Translations under genes and position numbers: made by a program | In this document: one piece after another, positions 46,409-56,790 of the stretch | Layout of the letters: every line of letters starts with the position of its first letter | How positions within the stretch are numbered: the first letter of the stretch is position 1 | Notes under the pieces: generated by a model | Databases searched by the model: none | Told to the model about the DNA's origin: nothing | Seen by the model: the letters and a program-made list of their open reading frames with translations, nothing else | Assembly (NCBI GenBank): GCA_963921425.1 | Contig: OY992836.1 | Coordinates: forward strand, 3,115,825-3,179,824 | Source: Dryas octopetala | Lineage: Eukaryota > Streptophyta > Magnoliopsida > Rosales > Rosaceae | Direction of reading: 5' to 3' | DNA length: 64,000 nucleotides

Positions 46409-48866
46409 CAATAATTTTCTCAATCCCCAAACTCAAAAAATAATCCACAAAATATCCATAATTACTTAATTACAAAACATTCTATCACTAATCATCCAAG
46501 CATCAAGATAATCAAAAACTCCTCAATGCACATCAAATCTCATCAATAATAATAATAAAACATTTTGGCAAATCAATTGCCTAATCGTTAACTATTAACC
46601 TCAAACGTTCACATCCTAATTAATAACCTCACGGCATAATCACTCTCGCTTCCCTTCTCAAGCTTCAAGTCTAAACCTTACCAAGTTCTAACCAGCCCAA
46701 GTCCTAACGAACAAAAGCCATACAACACACGGTACAAACAAACATCTATCCAATTTCACTCACGACGCTCTTTGAAATCCTCTAGCTTTCAAACTACCTT
46801 CAAAATCTCTTCCTTCAGATCCATTTTTCAATCCCCTCAAAATTGTAAATCGACCTCTGAAGAACAATTTATACTCCACAAACTGTAAATCGCTCGCCAC
46901 TTCCCGTACAGAGCGGATCGATGCACGGGCAGGCAGGTATGCTCGCCACTTCTCGTGCAGAGCGAATCTATACACGAGCAGGCAGGAATGCTCGCCACTT
47001 CTCGTGCAGAGCGAATCAATGCACGAGCAGGCAGGATGCTCGCCACTTCTCGTGCAGAGCGAATCAATGCACGAGCAGGCAGGATGCTCGCCACTTCTCG
47101 TGCAGAGCGAATCTATGCACGAGCAGGCAGGATTTCTCACACAACCTAAATCACAACATTCTCAGAACCATCTCATAACCATGCTTGTTTCCCAATGTTT
47201 AAATGCCCCATGTATTTCTCCTCATATTCATCTCACATATGCATCATCATCAACACTTGTTGTCAGACAATTTATTCTTTAAACATTTTACTCTCAGTTT
47301 ACTCCGAACTATGCCGAATCAAGGAATCCCTTCCGAAATTGATTCTTGCTCATGACCTTTCACTTGTTCGTCACTCAAATCATACCAAATGCTTCCTCAA
47401 AAGTAACTTGATTATTCTGTAAGATAATTACCTAATCATTTTTCATTAATCCTCGAAAATAAGTATTTCTTCCCTAATCCAGCGATTATTCTCGGGCAAC
47501 CCTATAATTCCTAAATAATTCCCTAGCCTCAAATCCTCATCAATTCATTCTCCTAACTCAAATCCTACACCTAGTCTTCTCTAACGTAAAGCAACAAATC
47601 CATAAAACAGACAATTAAACCACGGTACTCAACAATATAAGCAGATAAGTTTCACTCACAATTTAACTACGTAAAAGACCGAAATATCCTTCACGATGCC
47701 ATTGCTCGGATACCAAATCCGGCAGCATAACGGCATCGTGAATGAGATTTCCCGGGCCCATGTACCTGTTAAGACCAGACAACCAACTTAAATATATACA
47801 TAATTCACAATTGGTCGTTTAATCGTCCAAAACGGGCGGCCGCCACCACACACGGTGGCTGCCCGGCTTATACAACACAGAAATTTCACAGAAACTCATT
47901 AAACAACCTCCAAGGATCTCCTAGAAGTTCAAAGTGGGCAAAAAAAGAGACAAACGGCCACTGTCCCGCCGCCACAAGTGGCGGAGGCAGTGGTGGCTGC
48001 GGCGGCACAATCTAAGAAAATGGTTTTTCAACAAAAAAATTAACCCAAATTTAACCTAGGACCTTCAATTGGATGAAAAACAACTCAGAAATCATTCAAG
48101 TAGGCTCAATTCAAGGCAAACCCGAAATGGGTACAAGCCCTAAAGTTCCAAATTTTTCGATTCTCAAAATTGACACGCAATAACAAGGGGGAAAGAAGGC
48201 CCATACCTCGAGGATCATTTTTGACAACTGGACCGACGGCCAAATCTCGCCGGAAATGGCCAAAATCGGCGGCGGAAGCTGGCGGCCGACTTGGCTTCCC
48301 GAGCTCCTTGCTCCGTCGTGGAGCATCATCGGAGCAGGAGGGCACCACGGCTGAACTCGCCGTGGTGAGGCGAACAAGACCCAGTGGGTCCGGCCACCCA
48401 AATCTCGCCGGAACAGTCAGATCGACGGCGAGGCTCAAATCGGGTCTAGGCTGGTTTCGGGTTTTCGGGGCTTTTCTGGGTTGAACGGAGGCCAGGGGTA
48501 GAGAGAGGAGAGGGCGGCGATGCTGGTGGGCCGAAAACCTAGCCTATCCGCCGCCGGACGCGCCGCCACGCGCCGGTGGCAGATCGGCGAGAGTGAGAGA
48601 GGGAGAGACACGCGGGAGAGGGAGAGGATCGGGGAGAGAGGAGAGAGAATGTCCAGAAATTTCTGGATTTTGGGTATTTAAAACCCATTCCTACAAAATT
48701 ACAAAATTGCCCTTTCCTTTAAATGCTCGTATCTTTCAAATCGTAGCTCCGATTGACGCGTGCCGCGTGTCTACGAACTCGTGGACTCGAGACCTTTCCA
48801 ACGTGCCCAAAGTCAAAAACGAAAGTCCATTATTTTTAAAAGTCAACTTTGGGTCGGGTCGTTACA
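46409..48866 (-). repeat. 3' LTR of the young LTR element (inner end lost in gap)
   Basis: Matches 49713-52171 almost perfectly. On the minus strand it contains the core gggttttaaatacccaaaa (about 48688-48670), a CT-rich leader and a donor-like ctcgag|gtatgggccttctttcc near 48213. Gene-like open frames at 48106-48484 read this leader. Confidence 0.92.
46891..47132 (-). repeat. Tandem array of five 48-49-bp units in the left LTR
   Basis: Units start (t/c)gctcgccacttc and end gcacgagcaggcagga. The Cys-rich open frames across them are repeat translations. Confidence 0.95.
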
Positions 48867-49420
48867 ACCTTCCCCCCTTACAAAAATTTCGTCCTCGAAA
48901 TTTAGCATATATCGTAACAGACAAGTGATGCCCAAACTCGTACCTCCTATCGACCTCGCTGATCCCTCTATTGACCACGTGCCAACGTGATTTGTTTAAG
49001 TCTCACCATGCTTCCGCTGCGCCACTCTGATTGACCCTCTGATCTCTTATTAATAAACTTACTCAACCTTCCAACTTTTCTAACTTCAAACCTCATACTA
49101 AGTCTCAAACTTCCAACTTTCCTGAACTTGCTGAGGAGCAGAGAGACGATGACAGTGCATGTGACATTCCTAAAAACTTTCTCAAATATTTTCATGGCTC
49201 AAATAAAATACATTTCTGAAATCACTTGAAAATCATTTTCTTCCTCAAACTGGCTTTCACAAACATTCTGTAAATCACCATTCCTCACCCGGGCAGTGTG
49301 GGATCACTCACTTCTCCTCACCTGGTAGCTCGCCACTGCCTCGCGCAGCCGCCCACTCAGGGTCTTGGTCCCTGGGTCTTGCAATCCACACACTTCCGGC
49401 CGGGTCTAGCTCTGATACCA
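48867..49420 (-). other. Interior of the young LTR element
   Basis: Next to the left LTR the minus strand reads aatttcgaggacgaaatttt then gtaagggggaaggt: the last codons of a gypsy pol (NFEDEIFVRG) and the polypurine tract. Next to the right LTR it reads tggtatcagagctagacccg. Nothing between is recognisable as gag or pol. Confidence 0.85.
49409..49420 (-). other. Primer-binding site of the young LTR element
   Basis: The minus strand reads TGGTATCAGAGC (initiator-Met tRNA primer) beside the right LTR, which shows the right LTR is the 5' LTR. Confidence 0.88.
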
Positions 49421-52171
49421 TTTAAAACGCCCCGAACCTCGGACCCATGAAAATACTGAACATCAAACTGTTAAATCTATTTTCTCTTACTTTTGAGCCA
49501 TGCACAACAACATAAGTAAATATAATTCTGTCAAAAACATTTTAAATAAATCTCTCTGGGTCCCACTGCCTCGTCTTCTTCCCACTGCTTCCTCAGCCTG
49601 CTTAACCTGCAAAACACAAATCCTACACCACATCCATGATATACGAGGTTATACGACAAACCCGGTAAGCACACTAGAGCTCGTATAAGTGAAGTGACGT
49701 AGTAATTGTCCTCAATAATTTTCTCAATCCCCAAACTCAAAAAAATAATCCACAAAATATCCATAATTACTTAATTACAAAACATTCTATCACTAATCAT
49801 CCAAGCATCAAGATAATCAAAAACTCCTCAATGCACATCAAATCTCATCAATAATAATAATAAAACATTTTGGCAAATCAATTGCCTAATCGTTAACTAT
49901 TAACCTCAAACGTTCACATCCTAATTAATAACCTCACGGCATAATCACTCTCGCTTCCCTTCTCAAGCTTCAAGTCTAAACCTTACCAAGTTCTAACCAG
50001 CCCAAGTCCTAACGAACAAAAGCCATACAACACACGGTACAAACAAACATCTATCCAATTTCACTCACGACGCTCTTTGAAATCCTCTAGCTTTCAAACT
50101 ACCTTCAAAATCTCTTCCTTCAGATCCATTTTTCAATCCCCTCAAAATTGTAAATCGACCTCTGAAGAACAATTTATACTCCACAAACTGTAAATCGCTC
50201 GCCACTTCCCGTACAGAGCGGATCGATGCACGGGCAGGCAGGTATGCTCGCCACTTCTCGTGCAGAGCGAATCTATACACGAGTAGGCAGGAATGCTCGC
50301 CACTTCTCGTGCAGAGCGAATCAATGCACGAGCAGGCAGGATGCTCGCCACTTCTCGTGCAGAGCGAATCAATGCACGAGCAGGCAGGATGCTCGCCACT
50401 TCTCGTGCAGAACGAATCTATGCACGAGCAGGCAGGATTTCTCACACAACCTAAATCACAACATTCTCAGAACCATCTCATAACCATGCTTGTTTCCCAA
50501 TGTTTAAATGCCCCATGTATTTCTCCTCATATTCATCTCACATATGCATCATCATCAACACTTGTTGTCAGACAATTTATTCTTTAAACATTTTACTCTC
50601 AGTTTACTCCGAACTATGCCGAATCAAGGAATCCCTTCCGAAATTGATTCTTGCTCATGACCTTTCACTTGTTCGTCACTCAAATCATACCAAATGCTTC
50701 CTCAAAAGTAACTTGATTATTCTGTAAGATAATTACCTAATCATTTTTCATTAATCCTCGAAAATAAGTATTTCTTCCCTAATCCAGCGATTATTCTCGG
50801 GCAACCCTATAATTCCTAAATAATTCCCTAGCCTCAAATCCTCATCAATTCATTCTCCTAACTCAAATCCTACACCTAGTCTTCTCTAACGTAAAGCAAC
50901 AAATCCATAAAACAGACAATTAAACCACGGTACTCAACAATATAAGCAGATAAGTTTCACTCACAATTTAACTACGTAAAAGACCGAAATATCCTTCACG
51001 ATGCCATTGCTCGGATACCAAATCCGGCAGCATAACGGCATCGTGAATGAGATTTCCCGGGCCCATGTACCTGTTAAGACCAGACAACCAACTTAAATAT
51101 ATACATAATTCACAATTGGTCGTTTAATCGTCCAAAACGGGCGGCCGCCACCACACACGGTGGCTGCCCGGCTTATACAACACAGAAATTTCACAGAAAC
51201 TCATTAAACAACCTCCAAGGATCTCCTAGAAGTTCAAAGTGGGCAAAAAAAGAGACAAACGGCCACTGTCCCGCCGCCACAAGTGGCGGAGGCAGTGGTG
51301 GCTGCGGCGGCACAATCTAAGAAAATGGTTTTTCAACAAAAAAATTAACCCAAATTTAACCTAGGACCTTCAATTGGATGAAAAACAACTCAGAAATCAT
51401 TCAAGTAGGCTCAATTCAAGGCAAACCCGAAATGGGTACAAGCCCTAAAGTTCCAAATTTTTCGATTCTCAAAATTGACACGCAATAACAAGGGGGAAAG
51501 AAGGCCCATACCTCGAGGATCATTTTTGACAACTGGACCGACGGCCAAATCTCGCCGGAAATGGCCAAAATCGGCGGCGGAAGCTGGCGGCCGACTTGGC
51601 TTCCCGAGCTCCTTGCTCCGTCGTGGAGCATCATCGGAGCAGGAGGGCACCACGGCTGAACTCGCCGTGGTGAGGCGAACAAGACCCAGTGGGTCCGGCC
51701 ACCCAAATCTCGCCGGAACAGTCAGATCGACGGCGAGGCTCAAATCGGGTCTAGGCTGGTTTCGGGTTTTCGGGGCTTTTCTGGGTTGAACGGAGGCCAG
51801 GGGTAAAGAGAGGAGAGGGCGGCGATGCTGGTGGGCCGAAAACCTAGCCTATCCGCCGCCGGACGCGCCGCCACGCGCCGGTGGCAGATCGGCGAGAGTG
51901 AGAGAGGGAGAGACACGCGGGAGAGGGAGAGGATCGGGGAGAGAGGAGAGAGAATGTCCAGAAATTTCTGGATTTTGGGTATTTAAAACCCATTCCTACA
52001 AAATTACAAAATTGCCCTTTCCTTTAAATGCTCGTATCTTTCAAATCGTAGCTCCGATTGACGCGTGCCGCGTGTCTACGAACTCGTGGACTCGAGACCT
52101 TTCCAACGTGCCCAAAGTCAAAAACGAAAGTCCATTATTTTTAAAAGTCAACTTTGGGTCGGGTCGTTACA
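49421..52171 (-). repeat. 5' LTR of the young LTR element
   Basis: About 2.75 kb. Its inner ~290 bp (49421-49712) have no counterpart on the left because of the gap. The minus-strand end is ttcggggcgttttaaa beside the primer site, so the exact inner border is uncertain by a few bases. Confidence 0.88.
50196..50437 (-). repeat. Tandem array of five 48-49-bp units in the right LTR
   Basis: Same array as at 46891-47132, with two of the three LTR differences falling inside it (50284 and 50412). Confidence 0.95.
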
Positions 52172-52211
52172 GAGAGAGAGAGAGAGAGAGGAAAAGTTTT
52201 GCTGAAGACTC

Positions 52212-52348
52212 GGGGGGGAAGAAAGAAAAGGGAAGGAAGGAAAGAAAAGGGAGAAAAAAAAAGAAAGGAAAAAAAGAAAAAGAAAGAAAGGAAAAAAAGA
52301 AGAAGAAAAAAAGAAAAGAAAAAAAGAAAAAGAAGAAGAAAAAAAAAG
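52212..52348 (+). repeat. 137-nt uninterrupted polypurine tract
   Basis: Every base from 52212 to 52348 is A or G. It follows a (GA)n run that abuts the LTR end at 52171 and belongs to the hAT-2 interior. The Lys/Glu-rich and Phe-rich frames across it have no meaning as proteins. Confidence 0.95.
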
Positions 52349-52390
52349 TAAGAAAGAGAAAAAAAATTAAAAGGTTTAGGGTAGATTGGA

Positions 52391-52744
52391 GTTTGGGGCC
52401 TTTGGGCAATTGTAAAGAAAATAAAATAGTTTGAGTTTTTATTTGGCTTTTTTGGAGTTTCATTTAGTTGTTTTTAAACCCTAAATTTGTAAACTCTAAT
52501 ATATTTCAATATAAAAAATAATTTAAAATACTCTAAAGAGCCTAAACCCTAATATCATATACCATATCGTAGTTTGAGGTTTTTGGGCAATTGAAAAAAA
52601 AAATGATTTGAGATTTTGTTTGGCCGTGTTGGAGTTTCGTTTAATTGGTTTTAAACCCTAAACCAATAAACTCTAATACCTTTTTATATAAAAAATAATT
52701 AAAAATATCCTAAATGACCTAAACCCTAATATTCTATACGATAT
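52391..52744. repeat. Two diverged ~175-bp direct repeats in hAT-2
   Basis: Both copies run from gtttg(g/a)gg..tttgggcaattg through aaaccctaaa and ataaaaaataatt to cctaaaccctaatat and then a gatatc/catatc end. They are non-coding. Confidence 0.75.
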
Positions 52745-53122
52745 CTTAAATAATATAGAGTATAGATTATAAAGTATATAAAATTTAGTATATATTATAG
52801 AGTATAAATAATATATTAATTTTATTTATTCATTATACTAATTTTATTTCATAGTATTTACCTTCAGCGCGCATTATATTCATCTTATATCACATGAAAC
52901 TTACTATATAATTTGGTTTCTTCAATGTTTTTTATCAATATAGTAGATAATATGTCAAATAAATATATAGTAAAGTTTCATTCAAAATTTCCGTATTTTG
53001 ATAGTAATTTCCATCGTTTCCGTTTAATTTCTGTCGAAATTTAAAAATCTTCGAAATTTCCGTCGAAATTTCCATCGAAATTTCCATCGAAATTTCCTCG
53101 AAACCCGAAATTTTATTCCTTG

Positions 53123-53640
53123 TATATAATATATGCATAGAGTAATTAACTAATTAATATAGTTTAGGGTATATAGTTATAATTTTATTAGGGTATAGGG
53201 TTATAGTTCACTATAAGTCTAATTGGGGTTTCATTGGGGTTTCAATTGGGTTTATATACTTATATAATTATATATGTTATATACTTATATACTTATTACT
53301 TATATATATAAATGTATAGCGTAATTAACTAATTAATATAGTTTAGGGTATATGGTTATAATGTATTAGGATATAGGGTTATAGTTGACTATGAGTCTAA
53401 TTGGGGTTTCAATTGGGTATATAGTTATATATGTTATATACTTATTACTTATATATAATATATGTATAGAGTAATTAACTAATTAATATAGTTTAGGGTA
53501 TATGGTTATAATTGTATTAGGGTATAGGGTTATAGACTTATAGTTGACTATGAGTCTAATTGGGGTTTCATTGGGATTTCAATTGAGTTTATATACTTAT
53601 ATAGTTATTAGTTATATATGTTATATACTTATTACTTTTA
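53123..53640. repeat. AT-rich tandem array in hAT-1, right part
   Basis: About three units (starting near 53123, 53309 and 53459), each with agagtaattaactaatta, tttagggtatatggttata and ctaattggggtttc. It continues the array broken at 45987. Confidence 0.85.
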
Positions 53641-54087
53641 GGGTTTACGGTATAGATTATTAGATTATAGAGTTTCCTTTAAACTTTAAACCCTAAACCC
53701 TAATACATAATTTCCTCTATTAGAAGTTTATAACTAGTTAACTATATACTATATCCTATAACTATAATAATTTTAGTATATAGGGTTTAGTATATAGATT
53801 ATAGAGTATAAAGAATATACTAATTTTATTATAAAAGGTATAACTAAAATTATATACTAAAACATTATTATATATATAGAATAATAAGTCATATGGTTAT
53901 ATAAAATATATTTTAAGGTCTAAAATATAGCTAGGTTAATATTAATTTATTATCTAAAATGTGTAAAATGTGTGTAGAAATGTATGTAAAAATGTGTGTA
54001 AAAATGTGTATAAAAATGTTTATAAAGTGTATAAAAATTGTATAAAAATTAAATATATATAAAAATTTAAAATACATATTAATTAAA
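53641..54087. other. AT-rich hAT-1 sequence
   Basis: No gene. It contains two adjacent aaaccctaa words near 53690 and repeated tgtgtaaaaatg words near 53960-54010. Confidence 0.5.
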
Positions 54088-54276
54088 CAATCCAATCCAG
54101 TCCAGTCCAGTTCTGTGAAGTGAAAAATCGGACCAGAACTAGATTGGACCGGTTCGGCCCAGTTTTGACCCGGTGTTGACTAGTTTTGGTCAAAGTGGGT
54201 TTTTACGGTTTTTTTTCCCCCCAGTTCAATTCGGTGCACCCGATTTCCGGTTTAAACGCCCACCCTTAATATTGAT

Positions 54277-54822
54277 TATCAAAAAAGTAGCACCTCAAAG
54301 TGGGGAAACTAGTGGGATAGCACCTCCTAGTTTCAGGATCTAAAGCAGAAGGAGAGGGAAGAAGAAGAGAAGAGTTGTACTTACTCATGTAAATATCTTA
54401 ACTCAATTCAGTATCACACACCTGCATTGGAGAGTTATAAATTCTGATTTTGAATGTAAAAACATTTTAATTTGCCCAAGCAAGAATCACAAACCCCATT
54501 GACACCATCTACACCTACCACCACTGTAACAGCACCATCACCTCCATCTAGATCAACAACAGCACCACCACCACATCCATGTGCCACCATTGCAACAACA
54601 CCATCTCAATCTGCATATATCAACAACTAACAGGACCAACACTTCTAGGAGAAGGACAACCAAAAGGAAGATTGTCAATGCATAGGATATTAACTCCCCT
54701 TAATTTCGTGGAAATACCCTAAACTATCCAATAATGTGTGTCGATTATATATAGTGAAAACCATTTAAATGTTTGCAGGCATCCCAGTCACAGTCATCAG
54801 CTCCTGCCATAGGGGTTTAGGA
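54277..54822 (+). pseudogene. MULE C-terminal remnant
   Basis: A Pro/Thr/Ser-rich frame (TPSTPTTTVTAPSPPSRSTT) leads to the basic stretch RTNTSRRRTTKRKIVNA and a stop. After an intron-like gap ending ttgcag at 54778, a short exon reads ASQSQSSAPAIGV and stops. This basic then Ser/Gln-rich ending is common at plant MULE C-termini. It lies just beyond the hAT-1 insertion, so it probably belongs with 38574-39144. The central transposase domain is absent from both parts. Confidence 0.45.
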
Positions 54823-55259
54823 GCCTTGCAATGGAGAAGATAGCCAATTTTGTGCATTAGGAGGTTTAATTAGTGTTTTAAAAGGAAGATCTTGGTGATT
54901 TTGGAAGCTAGTGTGGACCAACTGGATGAGATATTTGTTATTTTGGAAACTTTTATACTTTGCATTTGGCTTTGTTGGACCATTTGACATTTGTAATATG
55001 GAACCTTCCCTGCAATTGGTACTTATTTTGGATGAATGTAATTTAATGGGGTTGTATGAACCACTTGGTACTTATTTTGGATGCATGTAATTGCCTTCAT
55101 TATTCAAAATCGTGTATGCAATTACATGCACTACTAGTGAATTATTGGAAACTGTAGTGCACTGCTAGCTTATATATGAATGAAAATTGGTTGGTCATTT
55201 TTGGAATCTAGTGCAGTAAGGTGAATGTAAATCTACAAATTAATCTACAAATCTACTAT
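54823..55259 (+). other. Probable MULE 3' untranslated/flanking sequence
   Basis: It holds repeated ggtacttattttggatg words and no frame of interest. Confidence 0.35.
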
Positions 55260-55823
55260 ATTTTGCATATTTTTCTAAAAAATTCTCTTATGTTCTTTAC
55301 TTCTTATGGGATCCAAAATAATCACATGAATCAAACACAACAAAGTAGGCCAATATAAATTGGGATTTTTTAGCCAAAAAAGGCTATGTTGAACCAGTTG
55401 GGCTTGACAAGGGATGAGGTCAGTCAAGCCCAAGACCAAAGACCACTCAAATTGGCACATGACCATTTTCTGATGAGGATGGAACGTGGAAATCTGACTA
55501 CAACGACTTGATCCCACCAGAATCTCCACTGAGTCCATGATTACAGGGCAAGGGAAGTGGAGAGGGGAGGTGTGGGATGGGTGGAGAACAAGGCATAATG
55601 AGTCTATAAATATCTACATTATGAACAATCAAGGTACGCAATGGATACCACTTGACTTAGCTACTACTTGAGCAAATTCTCATTTAGGCATCAGAGTGTT
55701 TTTGGCAGGTACACCCCTCATTCGCTCTCTTAGATGACGATTGAAGATAGAGGCTGGCTTCAAAAATCATCAAGAAATATCATTGTTGGCAAATTGTCTA
55801 ATCGAAGAAATTTGTCTCCAACA
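55260..55823 (+). repeat. Tat-type LTR fragment (3' part)
   Basis: The right border is secure: the LTR ends ctccaaca at 55823, directly followed by the Tat-type primer site. A TATA box (ctataaatatc, 55603-55613) lies about 210 bp upstream of the end. The left border is not determinable; no partner LTR was found in the window. Confidence 0.6.
55603..55611 (+). promoter_or_regulatory. TATA box of the Tat-type LTR fragment
   Basis: ctataaata in the expected LTR position, before the R/U5 part. Confidence 0.55.
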
Positions 55824-55825
55824 AT

Positions 55826-55843
55826 TGGCGTCGTTTGTGGGAA
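55826..55843 (+). other. Primer-binding site of the Tat-type fragment
   Basis: TGGCGTCGTTTGTGGGAA, close to the standard Tat primer site, two bases inside the LTR end. Confidence 0.75.
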
Positions 55844-56691
55844 GCCTAAACGAAAAGCTATTAGAGAAGCACCAAACATCGTCTACACTAGGGGGCAAGG
55901 GGAGACCCACCAGAAAGAATAAGAATGAAATTTTATTTTCTTCATTTGGTTTAATCGAGCATTGATATATATATATATGAGTATATATCTTCGTGTTAAT
56001 GAGAGTATATCGTATTAAGCCATTAAACCATTAAAGTTTTTGCCTTTTATATGAGCAATGCTGCAGGCCCATTATGGAAGAACTTACGCTATCAACAATG
56101 GCATCAGCTTTGATCTCTGAGAATTGGCGGCTAAGCCAGTTCAGATACGACCCAAGTGGAAGGGCCCTCCAAGTGCGGAGCATGACAGACTTGTTCGAAG
56201 GAGTCGGCGGGCCATTGGACGCTCATGATATATCTGCTTGTGATATATATTTTTCTTATAATATATCTCCTAAATGGATACATATGTCGTGATATACTGA
56301 TTTATATTATACTCGTGATGTAAAGTACGTAGAAGAAGTGGCACAATAGGTTCGGCGAGATCTCAGCAGCGGAGACGATCACTCAGCAGGACAACACGTA
56401 CGGTTGCGAAATGAGATATGATGATAAGTTTCGCTTCGTAGCATGTGCACGATTTCCATGCTCCAGCATCGACGATACTGTGAGCTGGACCACCTCGACG
56501 AAACTGCGAGCTGGACCACCTTGACAAAGCTGCGAGTTGCACAACCTCAACCTATGATGCTGGGTTTTGCGTTGGGACGAGCTCGACCCACGACATGCAA
56601 ACCTGAAGGCATGACTCGCGCCGAATTCGACTCAAACAACAGGCTTAAGTTCAAAGATGTTAAAAAGATGGAAGGAAGTTCATTTCATTGG
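55844..56691 (+). other. Leader region of the Tat-type fragment
   Basis: No recognisable Gag. A 72-codon frame from 56074 (MEELTLSTMASAL) matches nothing I know. At 56470-56547 three 26-bp units (cgacgaaactgcgagctgg type) stand in tandem, with a length not divisible by three. Confidence 0.4.
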
Positions 56692-56790
56692 AGCATGGCA
56701 TGTAGGCATGACGACTTACTATGCCATTGAATCAAGGCACCTCATCTCGAGAAGAGGTAGTAGTAGGTCGTCGTGCCTACATGCCATGCT
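56692..56790 (+). repeat. Inverted repeat (29-bp arms, 41-bp loop)
   Basis: The arms 56692-56720 and 56762-56790 contain agcatggcatgtaggca and its complement. The two mismatches are both G-U pairs in plus-strand RNA. Confidence 0.85.

Larger units (their letters stand above)
46409..52171 (-). mobile_element. Young Tekay-like LTR element with a 0.55-kb interior
   Basis: Two LTRs (46409-48866, incomplete because of the gap, and 49421-52171) enclose 554 bp. On the minus strand each LTR begins tgtaacgacccgaccc. The interior has the initiator-Met primer site at its right end and a polypurine tract at its left end, so the boundaries are genuine. Only the last residues of pol (NFEDEIFV) remain. Over about 2.46 kb the LTRs differ at three substitutions and one A-run length by my count, so the insertion is very recent. 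LTRs make up about nine tenths of the element. Confidence 0.9.
45988..53122. mobile_element. Second hAT-type transposon (hAT-2), non-autonomous, nested in hAT-1
   Basis: The left end is caagggtttaaatttcg. The right end read inward is caaggaataaaatttcggg. The exact 8-bp duplication tatataat flanks it (45980-45987 and 53123-53130). Both ends carry many cgaaatttcg-type subterminal repeats (45995-46128 and 52990-53110). Without the LTR element inside, only about 1.2-1.4 kb of non-coding sequence remains, so it would depend on a transposase made elsewhere. The 8-bp target fits the hAT superfamily. Confidence 0.85.
39432..54268. mobile_element. hAT transposon (hAT-1), 14.8 kb with nested insertions
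   Basis: The ends are taggggtgggc (39432) and, on the other strand, taagggtgggc (54268): an 11-bp inverted repeat with one mismatch. An exact 8-bp duplication atattgat (39424-39431 and 54269-54276) flanks it, the hAT length. Subterminal regions are dense in ccagt/actgg motifs at both ends (39446-39600 and 54088-54180). It carries a minus-strand hAT transposase remnant, a CT-rich first exon, a solo LTR and a second hAT. Without the two inserts it would be about 4.8 kb, a normal hAT size. Confidence 0.93.

Noticed and set aside
46891..47132. CRISPR-like array
   Set aside because: The units are contiguous with no unique spacers, and the DNA is plant.
46760..47140. Cys-rich repeated open frame (ACSCIDSLCTRSGEH units), also at 50065-50445
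   Set aside because: It is the translation of the 48-49-bp LTR tandem array. Frames exist on both strands only because the unit happens to be open.
48106..48484. Gene-like GC-rich frames in the young LTR
   Set aside because: They read the LTR leader, recur identically at 51411-51789, and contain no domain I recognise.
51898..52434. 178-codon Lys-rich frame and the opposing Phe-rich frame
   Set aside because: Both are translations of the polypurine tract and LTR leader.
53685..53705. Interstitial telomere repeat
   Set aside because: Only two aaaccctaa words occur; there is no longer array.
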